Origin: Bacteriovorax sp. MedPE-SWde
GTDB lineage: Bacteria; Bdellovibrionota; Bacteriovoracia; Bacteriovoracales; Bacteriovoracaceae
Length of the DNA: 64,000 nt
Reading direction: 5' to 3'
NCBI GenBank assembly: GCA_001874305.1
Contig: MPCU01000011.1
Location: 98,102 to 162,101, forward strand
Shown: positions 49,264 to 57,735 of the stretch, piece after piece
How the letters are laid out: each line of letters begins with the position of its first letter
How positions within the stretch are numbered: the stretch's first letter is position 1
The notes under the pieces: generated by a model
What the model saw: only the letters and a program-made list of their open reading frames with translations
What the model was told of the DNA's origin: nothing
The model's database searches: none
Translations under genes and position numbers: made by a program

Positions 49264-49287
49264 AAAAAAAGGCCGCTGTTAGCGGCC
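49264..49287 (-). terminator. Terminator between yceI-like gene and pirin gene
   Basis: On the minus strand GGCCGCT, loop AAC and AGCGGCC form a 7-bp stem followed by seven T residues. It lies between the YceI stop and the pirin ribosome site, so pirin expression would depend on read-through or its own promoter. Confidence 0.85.
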
Positions 49288-49293
49288 CTTGTA

Positions 49294-49860
49294 TTACTTA
49301 GTTTTTACTTCAAAATCTAATTCGATATCATCAAATATCATTTTGTCTCCAAGACCTTTAAAGAATGATCCCGATCCATATTTGATACCATAATGAGTTC
49401 TATTAAAAACAAGTTTTCCTTTGAAACTATTTCCGGCCATAGCAACTTTAAACTTAACAGGCTTAGTTACATTCTTGATAGTTAAGTTACTCTCAACTTC
49501 ATAAGTATTTCCTTTCTTAGAAAGAATCTTTTGAAGCTTAAGCCTTGCTTCTTTGTGAGTAGAAGTATTAAAGAAGTCTTCATTCTTTAAATGACCTTCA
49601 AGCTTCGCTTTCCACTCACCGGATAGATCCGTAACATTAATTGAATTCATATCAACAATAAACTCTGCGGCCTTTAAAACTCCATTATCATCTAAAGTAA
49701 CTGATCCAGACTTAACCTTTACAGTACCAATATGCTGTCCGGTAACTTTCTTTCCTGTCCAGGCCAGTTTACTCTTTGTTGAATCTACAGAACTTGTTTT
49801 TTCTGCCCATGCTAATTGTGTTAGTCCAAGAACAGTAAGTATTAAAATTAGTTTTTTCAT
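49294..49860 (-). CDS. YceI-family periplasmic lipid-binding protein
   Basis: The 188-residue protein has a signal peptide (MKKLILILTVLGLTQLAWA) and the YceI pattern: VDSTKSKLAWTGKKVTGQHIGTVKVKSGSVTLDDNGVLKAAEFIVDMNSI, LEGHLKNEDFFNTSTHKEARLKL, YEVESNLTIKNVTKPVKF and FNRTHYGIKYGSG. It forms a lipocalin-like barrel that binds isoprenoid-type lipids such as ubiquinone. It is divergent from a LysR gene, which may regulate it and the pirin gene behind it. Confidence 0.93.
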   Translation of the reverse strand: MKKLILILTVLGLTQLAWAEKTSSVDSTKSKLAWTGKKVTGQHIGTVKVKSGSVTLDDNGVLKAAEFIVDMNSINVTDLSGEWKAKLEGHLKNEDFFNTSTHKEARLKLQKILSKKGNTYEVESNLTIKNVTKPVKFKVAMAGNSFKGKLVFNRTHYGIKYGSGSFFKGLGDKMIFDDIELDFEVKTK

Positions 49861-49913
49861 ATATCCTCCAGTAAAAAACTTTGTTTCGGTTATTTCTTAA
49901 AATAAGTCTAAGC

Positions 49914-49942
49914 TTGTTACTGTTCAAATAAAAGTATATAAT
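49914..49942 (+). promoter_or_regulatory. Sigma-70-type promoter of lysR-type gene
   Basis: TTGTTA (49914-49919) and TATAAT (49937-49942) are separated by exactly 17 bp. Transcription should start near 49949, 40 bases before the ATG at 49989. GTTC-N8-GAAC at 49955-49970 overlaps the start site and could be a regulator site. Confidence 0.75.
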
Positions 49943-49988
49943 ACTGACCGTAACGTTCTATTTTTTGAACATTAGCAAAAGGTGTTTT

Positions 49989-50846
49989 ATGAACTTGGAC
50001 CAACTACAAGTACTTAATATTATTGACAAAGAAGGTAGTTTCTCAAAAGCGAGCGAGAAACTTAATAAGGCCAAGTCCGCTATATCTTATGCTATGTCGA
50101 ATTTAGAAGATGAGCTTGGTCTACTCTTAATTGATCGCTCTCAATACAGACCTGTCTTAACGAGCTATGGAAAACAGCTTTTGGAAAAATCCATTCCTGT
50201 ACTGGAGTCTTTTGAAAAGTTAAACGACTTTGCAAAAACACTTTCAAGTAATCAAGAATTAAAGCTTCATCTTTCAATGAGTGCCCTATGGCCTATTGAT
50301 AAGATTGCCCCTGTCCTTAGAAGCCTAGAAGAGAAGTATAACGAAACTGAGATTGTATTTACAACAGAGGTTCTTAGTGGAGAAAGGCTTTTGTTCAACG
50401 GCGCCGTAGATATGGCAATACTCACCAACTTAGAAAATAGAAATGATCTTGAATTTAAAGAAATAGGATCTGTAGACATGCCTCTAGTAGTTAGCGCATG
50501 TCACCCTCTTGCCAAGGGAACTAAGAAGCCAACAAAGAAAGAGTTTGAAAGCTATCCTCAAATAATTGTTAGAAGTACACTACCTACCGATGGAAAGTCC
50601 TTTGGAGTCTTAAAGAACGCTAAGAAGTGGTATGTTGATGATATAAACTCCAAACTTAAGCTCATTCTAGCAGGCCTTGGCTGGGGAAGAATCCCGGATC
50701 ATATTGCAAATGAATATATTCAAAGAAAGAACCTATTAGAGCTAGATTCAAAGTCAGAGAGACATCATCAGATTGGCGTCTTTCTTGCTCGAAGAAAAGA
50801 CGACTGGCACGGAGTTGTAAGTCAGTATATCTGGGAAAACCTGTAG
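49989..50846 (+). CDS. LysR-family transcription regulator 1
   Basis: The ATG at 49989 has AAGG six bases upstream; a TTG at 49965 is unsupported. The 285-residue protein has the LysR winged helix (MNLDQLQVLNIIDKEGSFSKASEKLNKAKSAISYAMSNLEDELGLLLIDR) and a periplasmic-binding-like effector domain. It is divergent from yceI and may respond to redox or lipid state. The typical LysR rule is that it controls the divergent gene, here yceI and perhaps pirin. Confidence 0.9.
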   Translation: MNLDQLQVLNIIDKEGSFSKASEKLNKAKSAISYAMSNLEDELGLLLIDRSQYRPVLTSYGKQLLEKSIPVLESFEKLNDFAKTLSSNQELKLHLSMSALWPIDKIAPVLRSLEEKYNETEIVFTTEVLSGERLLFNGAVDMAILTNLENRNDLEFKEIGSVDMPLVVSACHPLAKGTKKPTKKEFESYPQIIVRSTLPTDGKSFGVLKNAKKWYVDDINSKLKLILAGLGWGRIPDHIANEYIQRKNLLELDSKSERHHQIGVFLARRKDDWHGVVSQYIWENL

Positions 50847-50869
50847 TTTTTTCACTATTTATAATCTTC

Positions 50870-50888
50870 CTATAACAAAATGTTATAG
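50870..50888. promoter_or_regulatory. LysR box upstream of second LysR gene
   Basis: CTATAAC-AAAAT-GTTATAG is a perfect 7-5-7 inverted repeat containing a T-N11-A core. It ends 6 bases before the ATG at 50895, so it overlaps the likely promoter, as expected for LysR autorepression. Confidence 0.6.
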
Positions 50889-50894
50889 ATAACT

Positions 50895-51767
50895 ATGGAT
50901 TTAAACCTAAACTTCTTAAAGTCATTTGTAGAGCTTTCGAAAACGTTGAACTTTTCAAAGGCAGCGAAGAACCTCTCTATGGCACAGCCAGGACTATCAC
51001 GACAAATAAGGCAGTTAGAGGAGTCATTACAAACATCGCTATTTCTTAGAGATAACAAGCGAGTTACTCTAACTCAAGAAGGAGAATATCTAAGAGATCA
51101 TATTTCTCCCCTACTACTTGGGATTAATGATGCTGTTTCTAGTGTTAAGTCCCTCTCAGATGTAGTATCAGGAAAAATAACAATTGCATGCCCTCTTGAG
51201 ATTGGTGAGTACTTGTTAGCTCCTCTTTCAAGTAAGTTTTTAGAAATACATGATGAGATTGAAATCTCTCTTCGCTTTGTATCAATGGACCAGGCACTAG
51301 ATATGCTTCTTGCTGGTGAAGCAGACTTTGGAATAGGTCTTGATTCTCCGGATCAAGAAAATATCAGAAGTTATAAGTTCTTAGAGCAAAACTCTTATCT
51401 CTTAAGTTCTAATAAAGACTTTGATGTTCAAGATGTTAAAGACCTACATTATGCAGGTTATCACTTTGAAGACCCTCTTATTATTAGCTTTGTTAAAAGT
51501 TTTTCACCAAAACTAAGTATCGGAAATATTAAGATAGGGTTTTCGGCCAATTCTCACAACGCTATTGTTGAACACCTAATTGAAAATAAGAATAAAGTAG
51601 GTGTCCTCCCTTATTACAGTAAGCCTGTAGAAAGTGCTCTAGAAGAAGGAAAGATATTTAAAGTTGGCGACTATAGTATTAGAAGTGATTTATTCCTGCT
51701 AACAACTGTAGAAGAGACTCTTCCTTTAAGGAAGAAAGTGTTTTTAGAGTTTCTATTAAATAGGTAA
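50895..51767 (+). CDS. LysR-family transcription regulator 2
   Basis: The 290-residue protein has the LysR winged helix (MDLNLNFLKSFVELSKTLNFSKAAKNLSMAQPGLSRQIRQLEESLQTSLFLRDNKRVTLTQEG) and an effector domain (GKITIACPLEIGEYLLAPLSSKF). No Shine-Dalgarno is obvious, and a LysR box lies directly upstream. It is convergent with an ABC ATPase gene, overlapping it by 12 bases. The effector is unknown. Confidence 0.9.
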   Translation: MDLNLNFLKSFVELSKTLNFSKAAKNLSMAQPGLSRQIRQLEESLQTSLFLRDNKRVTLTQEGEYLRDHISPLLLGINDAVSSVKSLSDVVSGKITIACPLEIGEYLLAPLSSKFLEIHDEIEISLRFVSMDQALDMLLAGEADFGIGLDSPDQENIRSYKFLEQNSYLLSSNKDFDVQDVKDLHYAGYHFEDPLIISFVKSFSPKLSIGNIKIGFSANSHNAIVEHLIENKNKVGVLPYYSKPVESALEEGKIFKVGDYSIRSDLFLLTTVEETLPLRKKVFLEFLLNR

Positions 51768-52817
51768 GAAGAATGAATGCTCAACAGGAATTGTAACTCG
51801 TAGTTTTTGATCCAGCTTATATATTTCCGTTCCCGGTCGTGACACAATAAATTTATTTCTATCATTAGTCGCTATATGGATGAACTGCCTATCGCCACGA
51901 TAGTCAATATGTTTAACTCGTCCTGCAATCTGACCTTTTTCACCTAATTGAACATTCTCAGGTCTTATTGCGAGATAGATAAATTTCTTCCCTTCTGGAG
52001 CGGTTTTTCCAGTGACATGAAACTCCCCTAGGCTATTCTTTACAACAGTTTCATCTCCATGGGCACTTAGAACATTACTAGCAAGCAGATTAATCTTTCC
52101 AGTAAAGCGAGCAACAAACACGGTCGAAGGATTAGCATAGACTTCTCTTGGTCCTGCTACTTGTTGAACTTTTCCATGGGCTAAAACCATGGCCCTATCA
52201 CTAATAGAGAAAGCTTCATCTAAATTATGGGAAACAAATACTACTGAAAGACCTCTCTCTCTAAAGATAGGAAATACTTCCGAGATAACCTCTTCTTTTA
52301 AAAATTGATCAAGGTTACTAAATGGTTCATCTAAGAGAAGAACCTTAGGTCCAGAGACCATTGCCTTAGCAAACTCAACTCTCTGCCTTTGTCCTGCAGA
52401 AAGATCTCCTGGTAGTTTATGGTCTTTATATTCAAGACCAAAGATTTCAATCATATCACGAACGCTATTCGTAATTGTAATCTCGTCTTCAAGCCCAATT
52501 AAAGGACTACTAATATTTTCAAATATTGTTTTATCAAAGTCTAAAGTTGAAACCTGCGGTACATAGGCAAAGTGCTTTAATTGTTCTTGGTTACGATATG
52601 TAGGAGACGCAATCAATTCATCATCAAAGAAAACTTCTCCACTATCAGCAACTAAGGTTCCTAATATTATATTTAAAAGTGTACTCTTTCCCGTTCCTGA
52701 TGGACCGATTAGAGATAGGATTTCTCCTTTTTCTAAAATAAATGAAATGTCCGTCAGTTGAGCTAACGATTTCTTATCAAAATTATGGGAAATGTTTCTG
52801 ACTTCTAAGATACTCAT
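51756..52817 (-). CDS. Orphan ABC transporter ATPase with TOBE-like C-terminus
   Basis: From the ATG at 52817 the protein has 353 residues. Walker A GPSGTGKST, signature LSAGQRQR, Walker B VLLLDEP and the His switch VSHNL are intact. The last 110 residues (LAIRPENVQLGEKGQIAGRVKHIDYRGDRQFIHI) are a TOBE-like domain as in PotA, FbpC and CysA importers. No permease or binding protein is adjacent. It sits 1 base from the YbaK-like gene. The substrate cannot be assigned. Confidence 0.88.
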   Translation of the reverse strand: MSILEVRNISHNFDKKSLAQLTDISFILEKGEILSLIGPSGTGKSTLLNIILGTLVADSGEVFFDDELIASPTYRNQEQLKHFAYVPQVSTLDFDKTIFENISSPLIGLEDEITITNSVRDMIEIFGLEYKDHKLPGDLSAGQRQRVEFAKAMVSGPKVLLLDEPFSNLDQFLKEEVISEVFPIFRERGLSVVFVSHNLDEAFSISDRAMVLAHGKVQQVAGPREVYANPSTVFVARFTGKINLLASNVLSAHGDETVVKNSLGEFHVTGKTAPEGKKFIYLAIRPENVQLGEKGQIAGRVKHIDYRGDRQFIHIATNDRNKFIVSRPGTEIYKLDQKLRVTIPVEHSFFLPI

Positions 52818-52818
52818 A

Positions 52819-53283
52819 TTATTTTGCAAACTCACAAATTATTGGATTAGTTAAACCGATATAGTCTTTCATCGACATGATTATCGACTTCGTTAAAATA
52901 CCAGCATTGAAAGCAATTCTTTCGTTCTCTAGTATAGACTTATCAAGATAATGTTCAAATGGGTAGAGCTCTTTTCCTAGCGGTGGAAGAGCACCTTTTT
53001 CCACATGGCACAATTCACTTAGCTCCACTGAAGTTGCAAAGCGTAGCCTTTGAGATTTCAAGATTTTACGAACCTTATTTGAATCTACTTCCTGAGATGC
53101 CTTAAGAGTAAAGAGACGGAAATCTCGCTTATCCTTAAATAGAATTGTCTTACCGCCTATTGATATATCCTCACCGCGCGCCAGGGCCGATTCTTCACAG
53201 GTTTGCGCCACTCCATGGTCGACTTCTTCATAAGAAATCCCATTCTTAGTAAGAATATCAATGATTTTTACAGTTATATCCAT
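52819..53283 (-). CDS. YbaK/ProX-type aminoacyl-tRNA deacylase
   Basis: The 154-residue protein matches the YbaK/ProRS editing fold: ISYEEVDHGVAQTCEESALARGEDISIGGKTILFKDKRDFRLFTLKASQEVDSNKVRKIL and GALPPLGKELYPFEHYLD. The conserved Lys in GGKTILF-like position is present. Such proteins hydrolyse mischarged tRNA (Cys- or Ala-tRNA-Pro). It precedes the ABC ATPase gene by one base, a partner without obvious logic. Confidence 0.85.
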   Translation of the reverse strand: MDITVKIIDILTKNGISYEEVDHGVAQTCEESALARGEDISIGGKTILFKDKRDFRLFTLKASQEVDSNKVRKILKSQRLRFATSVELSELCHVEKGALPPLGKELYPFEHYLDKSILENERIAFNAGILTKSIIMSMKDYIGLTNPIICEFAK

Positions 53284-53360
53284 TGATTTAAATTAGGTTA
53301 TTATTACTACTCAGTAAAGAAATAAGGGGTAGAATATAGAGGAAACAGTCAGGAGAGGAA

Positions 53361-53876
53361 ATGTTCTATATTGTAGTTAATAATAATGCGACAGAATATC
53401 ACTTTGATTACTTAAAAGACTCACCTATGCAAAACCGCATTGATCCAACCCTTGTAAATGGTATTCCAAAAGAAAGTAAATTAATTGAACCAAAGTTTCA
53501 CAAAGTTTTCGCTATAGATCTTATGTCAAAAGAGATTTTGAGTTTAAAAACAACAGATACATTTCTTGATGTTAAGAAGATTCTTTCATCTCACTCAATT
53601 CATCATATTCCTGTAATTGATAAAGAAAAGCTCATGGGTCTAATAACGACGACAAGACTTCAAGCGAAGGGAAAAATTGAGGATAAAATAGAGGTTAAAG
53701 AATTAATGGAAGAAACAGTCCTTTGTGCTCATGAGGACACTCCACTAGAACATATTCTTAAAATTTTTATAAATGAGAAGATCCACTCAATTCTTCTTCT
53801 TAATAAAGACCTAGATGTTTCCGGAATCTTAACTCAAAATGATGTATTCAAATGGGTTTTAAAATCTAGAATCTAG
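53361..53876 (+). CDS. CBS-domain protein
   Basis: The 171-residue cytoplasmic protein has a 50-residue unassigned N-terminus and then two CBS motifs: MSKEILSLKTTDTFLDVKKILSSHSIHHIPVIDKEKLMGLITTT and MEETVLCAHEDTPLEHILKIFINEKIHSILLLNKDLDVSGILTQND. CBS pairs bind adenine nucleotides and often regulate enzymes or channels. Good AGGAGAGGAA ribosome site. It is convergent with the M23 gene, 5 bases away. Confidence 0.88.
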   Translation: MFYIVVNNNATEYHFDYLKDSPMQNRIDPTLVNGIPKESKLIEPKFHKVFAIDLMSKEILSLKTTDTFLDVKKILSSHSIHHIPVIDKEKLMGLITTTRLQAKGKIEDKIEVKELMEETVLCAHEDTPLEHILKIFINEKIHSILLLNKDLDVSGILTQNDVFKWVLKSRI

Positions 53877-53881
53877 ACCTC

Positions 53882-54463
53882 TTACTTTGCAGTATATGTC
53901 GAGTCTGTCTTCAAGCCTCTTGCATTTGAATCTGTATTGCTAAACGTAATAGGAAGACTCTCTTCATAACTCTTAGATTTAAAAACTACGAAATGAAGAT
54001 GTGTATCAGTTGAGCACCCCGTATTTCCTGCAAGACCTATTGGATCTCCCTGAGATACAGAGTCTCCAACATTAACGACTGCCCCATTTTTTGTAAGGTG
54101 CAGATAGTGAGCAACACTTCCATCCGTATGTTGAATGTAGACATGGTTGTCATCAGGACATCCATTTCCATCTTCATTACCTTCTACAACTTCAATTACA
54201 TTTCCAGCTCGAGATGCAACAATTGAGTCTGAAGTTTTCATTTCAAAGTCATATGCATACTGCTGAGAACCGAAGTGACTTACAGGAGCGCAGTTAGATT
54301 GTGTCACCTTATAGGATTTCCCTGCAGGGAATGGAAGAACGTAATCAGAGTTATCCCATTGCAAATAGCCATCACAGACACCAGTGTGGGCCACTTCGTT
54401 AACTCCATTTCCACAAGAAACAAGAGTCAGAAGTAATATTAATAGTGATGATATTATTTTCAT
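53882..54463 (-). CDS. M23-family peptidase lipoprotein
   Basis: From the ATG at 54463 (GGAGG five bases upstream) the protein has 193 residues and a lipoprotein signal (MKIISSLLILLLTLVSC). The LytM/M23 core is HFGSQQYAYDFEM, DNHVYIQHTDGSVAHYLHLTKNGAVVNVGDSVSQGDPIGLAGNTG and THLHFVVF (HxH motif). It likely cleaves peptidoglycan cross-links at the envelope, or acts as a scaffold. Its ATG overlaps the upstream surface-protein stop (TAATG), the last gene of a three-gene operon. Confidence 0.88.
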   Translation of the reverse strand: MKIISSLLILLLTLVSCGNGVNEVAHTGVCDGYLQWDNSDYVLPFPAGKSYKVTQSNCAPVSHFGSQQYAYDFEMKTSDSIVASRAGNVIEVVEGNEDGNGCPDDNHVYIQHTDGSVAHYLHLTKNGAVVNVGDSVSQGDPIGLAGNTGCSTDTHLHFVVFKSKSYEESLPITFSNTDSNARGLKTDSTYTAK

Positions 54464-54897
54464 TAGAACCTCCAACCAATCATTGGTGAAATTTGTAGAT
54501 AGCCTAGTCCTCCAGATCTAATAACTAGAGGTAAACTCATAAACCACTTACTGTCGAACTCTATGCCAGTACTTAATAGGACACCGAGCCCTGGTCCAAA
54601 GTAAAAAGAATAGAAACCTCCTGCTCCTGCTTCGAAATACCATTTCCCACTTGAACGGATACCGTAACCTAGTAATGCATCGAAGTTTACTATTGATTGT
54701 CCCTTAAAATTTGAATAGAGGAAAAGTCCCTTACCAGAGTTATACATATTGTACTTTATTCTCGCAGAAGCACCTGCCGTATCATACCCATCAACTTCAT
54801 CAAAAGTTGTATATGAAGCACCAAAGAAGCCTTCAACTTCTTTAGAGTGAGATAGCCCAGAAAATAAAAATAGAGATATAATAATTAAGTTCTTCAT
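54463..54897 (-). CDS. Small outer-membrane barrel-like protein
   Basis: The 144-residue protein has a signal peptide (MKNLIIISLFLFSGLSHS) and alternating Gly/Tyr-rich strands ending in IGWRF, a C-terminal Phe typical of Bam substrates. It would form a small barrel of about eight strands. It overlaps the genes on both sides by one base, so three envelope genes are translated together. No family recognised. Confidence 0.7.
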   Translation of the reverse strand: MKNLIIISLFLFSGLSHSKEVEGFFGASYTTFDEVDGYDTAGASARIKYNMYNSGKGLFLYSNFKGQSIVNFDALLGYGIRSSGKWYFEAGAGGFYSFYFGPGLGVLLSTGIEFDSKWFMSLPLVIRSGGLGYLQISPMIGWRF

Positions 54898-55364
54898 TAG
54901 ATCCCCACTCTCAGTCCAAAGTAAGGCAGCGCCTTTATCATCGTTCTCTTATCCATTCCTGAAGTAATTTTCTTGGCCGTCACAATTAGAGATATCCCAA
55001 AGACACTTCCAAAATGTTTTCCAATAATTAGGTTACCTAAGACACCCTTCCCCTTTAAAGTTGAGTGTGCTTTAAATTCTCTCTCATAAGCTCCTGCCTG
55101 TAACTCAAAGAAAGTACTTTCGCCAAATCTTATTGCTCCACCCATCGCCGTATCTACAGTATTTTGCTGTATTGACTCGTGGGTATAGAAAGCACCAAAC
55201 TTAAAAAGGTCCCCTCCAAGAAGGAACGTATTATGAGTTTTTACGATGACATCACTTCGGCCAAAAAGAAGTAAACTTCCATAGAAGCTAGATTTCAGCT
55301 CAAAGAGAGCATGAGAATTAAATGATATTGTAACCAATACCCAAACTAGAGTTTTTTTTAACAT
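54897..55364 (-). CDS. Outer-membrane barrel-like protein
   Basis: The 155-residue protein has a signal peptide (MLKKTLVWVLVTISFNSHA) and many short beta-type segments (FGAFYTHESIQQNTVDTAMGGAIRFGESTFFELQAGAY). It ends LPYFGLRVGI, without a terminal aromatic. It is the first gene of the operon with the next barrel-like protein and the M23 lipoprotein. No family recognised. Confidence 0.65.
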   Translation of the reverse strand: MLKKTLVWVLVTISFNSHALFELKSSFYGSLLLFGRSDVIVKTHNTFLLGGDLFKFGAFYTHESIQQNTVDTAMGGAIRFGESTFFELQAGAYEREFKAHSTLKGKGVLGNLIIGKHFGSVFGISLIVTAKKITSGMDKRTMIKALPYFGLRVGI

Positions 55365-55411
55365 GAAGAAATTTTATATAGAGAAAAATGGAATGTCTAA
55401 TTGATTATAGA

Positions 55412-55440
55412 CATAAAAAAGGGCCTTTTGAAAGGCCCTT
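55412..55440 (-). terminator. Terminator after Arg/Tyr-rich protein gene
   Basis: AAGGGCCTTT (55419-55428) pairs with AAAGGCCCTT (55431-55440) and a T-run follows on the minus strand. Confidence 0.82.
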
Positions 55441-55445
55441 AATAT

Positions 55446-56216
55446 TTAGTAGTTGTCGTAGTAGCTTGAATTATATGAATATGAATCATCTTCGTAATAA
55501 GTATCTCCGAAAGAGTCATCAAAACCATTTGAATATTTCTCTGCACAGAAGTATCTATTGTCCCATTCATACTCATTAAGATCATCTCTCTTATTTGCAC
55601 AGAGATCATATCCAGTAGAACATGTATAAGTGTGGAACCTTCTCTCAATTTGTCCAGTATATGAATCTACTAGCTCATAGTTACAAGTATCAACATGTGA
55701 GTATCTGTGTCTATAACCGTTGTAAACGAAGAAAGGATAATCATTGTAATAACGGTATCCATTATCATATCCAACACTAACTCTTAGCCAATTATTTCTA
55801 TAAACATACTGACGATTAATAGTTCTGTGATAGTCTCTTGAGTTTCTGAATCTTCTATTGTGATTACGATATGCTCTGTTTGGTCTATGACGATAAGTTC
55901 TGTAAGCTCTATCTGTTCTATGAGCTGGACGGTTTCTATTTACTCTGTCCGTTCTATGAGCAGGACGATTCCTATTTACTCTGTCTGTTCTGTGGGCCGG
56001 ACGATCCCTATTCACTCTATCATTTCTTCTAGCGTTTCTAGCATCTCTTCTTGCCCTAGCGTCTGAACGATCTCTGTCAGCTCTAGAGTTTCCTCTATCA
56101 CGACATGTTCCAGTTACACGACAATCATTTCTGTTTCTTCTTGCAGCTTCAACTTCTACTTGAGTTGCAAGTAACATTGTTCCAAATACCATACCTAATG
56201 TTAAAATCTTTTTCAT
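55446..56216 (-). CDS. Secreted Arg/Tyr-rich protein with 12-residue tandem repeats
   Basis: From the ATG at 56216 (GAGGG site) the protein has 256 residues and a signal peptide (MKKILTLGMVFGTMLLATQVEVEA). The mature N-terminal half is extremely Arg/Asn/Asp-rich and contains three 12-residue repeats of the type DRVNRNRPAHRT. The C-terminal half is Tyr/Asp-rich with four Cys residues (DTCNYELVD, YTCSTGYDLC, YFCAEKY) and ends in an acidic Tyr-rich tail (YYEDDSYSYNSSYYDNY). The charge asymmetry suggests surface binding or self-assembly. No family recognised. Confidence 0.72.
   Translation of the reverse strand: MKKILTLGMVFGTMLLATQVEVEAARRNRNDCRVTGTCRDRGNSRADRDRSDARARRDARNARRNDRVNRDRPAHRTDRVNRNRPAHRTDRVNRNRPAHRTDRAYRTYRHRPNRAYRNHNRRFRNSRDYHRTINRQYVYRNNWLRVSVGYDNGYRYYNDYPFFVYNGYRHRYSHVDTCNYELVDSYTGQIERRFHTYTCSTGYDLCANKRDDLNEYEWDNRYFCAEKYSNGFDDSFGDTYYEDDSYSYNSSYYDNY
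55914..56021 (-). repeat. 36-base tandem repeat, three copies
   Basis: Three in-frame 36-base units encode DRVNRDRPAHRT once and DRVNRNRPAHRT twice. Copy number could vary between strains. Confidence 0.85.
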
Positions 56217-56415
56217 AAAACCCTCTCTCTTAATATGAATTGATCGAACTCTACGAGATCTAGGGATGCCATGCAAGATTTTTTAGTTAGCTTTAATATG
56301 AAGAGATTTTCTTACTCGAGTTGGTATTAGATAAATTTAATAATTATAAAGACTTAGCAATATCTTAAGTAATTTCTTACATCATTAAAATATTACATAG
56401 TGCCATGATGCCACT

Positions 56416-57735
56416 TTAAAGGCCTGCAGGAATGTTCAATTGACCATTTATATTAGAGCCAAAACAGTTTAATGTTCCATCACTTTCAACAGCACAGGTG
56501 TGTTGATCACCTCCAGAAACACTTAATACTGAATTTGCATTAGTTAAACTAGCAGGAACTGTTGATTGGTTATTACTATCATCCTCCCAGCAAACGATAG
56601 AAGAGTTCGCCTTTAAAGAGCAAGAATGAAGCCCACCTAAGTCGACATTACTCGCCTCTCCCGCAGTATCAACATCCGTATCAACAGTTGCATTATTTGT
56701 TCCATCAGGCCTTCCCCAACAAACTACACTTCCATCAGTTTTAACTGCACAACTATGTCGACTTCCTGTTGATACCGCAATTGCTTCTCCAGCAGAGTCA
56801 ACATCAGAAGGTACACTTGTTTGTAAGAATGTATTCTGTCCCCAGCAAAGAACACTACCATCAGTCTTTAATGCACAACTATGATTTCCTCCCGCACTTA
56901 CTGAGGAAGTTGAATTATTAACTTGTAATGATGCAGGTATGGTTAATTTTGACCAACCACTATTTCCCCAGCAAGTAGTCTGTCCTTGAGAAGTTACAGC
57001 GCATGCATGGCCCATTCCCACACTGACCATAGATGTAGAGCCATCTGATTGCAGAGAAACTGTTGGAGTTGTTTGCGAATCAGTTGAGTCTCCCCAACAA
57101 AGTGTTTTACCAAGATTAGTCACTCCACACGAAAACCCCGTTGTTGAAGTTCCGCCATTACTTACTTGGCTTGCTTCTCCAGCACTATCAAGCTGGGCAG
57201 GCACAGTGCTTTCGCCATCAGCATTACCGCCCCAACATGAAATAGCACCGGTTGCTAAAAGGGCACATGTATTTGTATTTCCACTACTCACAGCTAGAAC
57301 TGGTCCATTAGTAGTTACAGTATCACTTGCAGCTATTGTTGATAACTCGTTTGAATTACCGTCAGTATCACTGAGAGTATTAGCAGCAACACTAGGAATA
57401 ATTGTTCCAGGACTACCTGAAGTAATTCCTGTAACTGAAATTTGATAAGACGTTCCACTTCCAGAAACAGTGTAATCACTTATATTAGCTGTTCCATTAA
57501 ATGTAACATCAGTATTAATGAAGCTTGTGGGTGCTTTAGAGAAGCTTACATCATAAGTAATTGGTAGTTTTTTAGGATGATTTTTTTCTGATGTAGTCAA
57601 AGAGATTGAGACAGAAAATGTATCAGATTCAGTAATGACTTCTTCAAACTTTATAAGGCTTTCACTGCCCATTGGGTTACAACTAGTCACAGTGGTAATG
57701 ATAATTCCCAAGAATAGACTGGAGATTAATTTCAT
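56416..57735 (-). CDS. RCC1-repeat surface lipoprotein
   Basis: From the ATG at 57735 (overlapping the upstream stop as ATGA) the protein has 439 residues and a lipoprotein signal (MKLISSLFLGIIITTVTSC). Residues about 30-130 look like a bacterial Ig-like domain (YDVSFSKAPTSFINTDVTFNGTA). The rest carries six or so RCC1/BLIP-II-type repeats with the core 'CAV..DGSVVCWG'; each holds two cysteines, a probable disulfide per repeat. A beta-propeller on the cell surface is likely, its ligand unknown. It forms a module with the barrel-like protein before it. Confidence 0.8.
   Translation of the reverse strand: MKLISSLFLGIIITTVTSCNPMGSESLIKFEEVITESDTFSVSISLTTSEKNHPKKLPITYDVSFSKAPTSFINTDVTFNGTANISDYTVSGSGTSYQISVTGITSGSPGTIIPSVAANTLSDTDGNSNELSTIAASDTVTTNGPVLAVSSGNTNTCALLATGAISCWGGNADGESTVPAQLDSAGEASQVSNGGTSTTGFSCGVTNLGKTLCWGDSTDSQTTPTVSLQSDGSTSMVSVGMGHACAVTSQGQTTCWGNSGWSKLTIPASLQVNNSTSSVSAGGNHSCALKTDGSVLCWGQNTFLQTSVPSDVDSAGEAIAVSTGSRHSCAVKTDGSVVCWGRPDGTNNATVDTDVDTAGEASNVDLGGLHSCSLKANSSIVCWEDDSNNQSTVPASLTNANSVLSVSGGDQHTCAVESDGTLNCFGSNINGQLNIPAGL

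Noticed and set aside
55388..55579. Plus-strand open frame of 63 codons over a terminator and the Arg/Tyr-rich gene
   Set aside because: It crosses a terminator hairpin, has no ribosome site and overlaps a real minus-strand gene.
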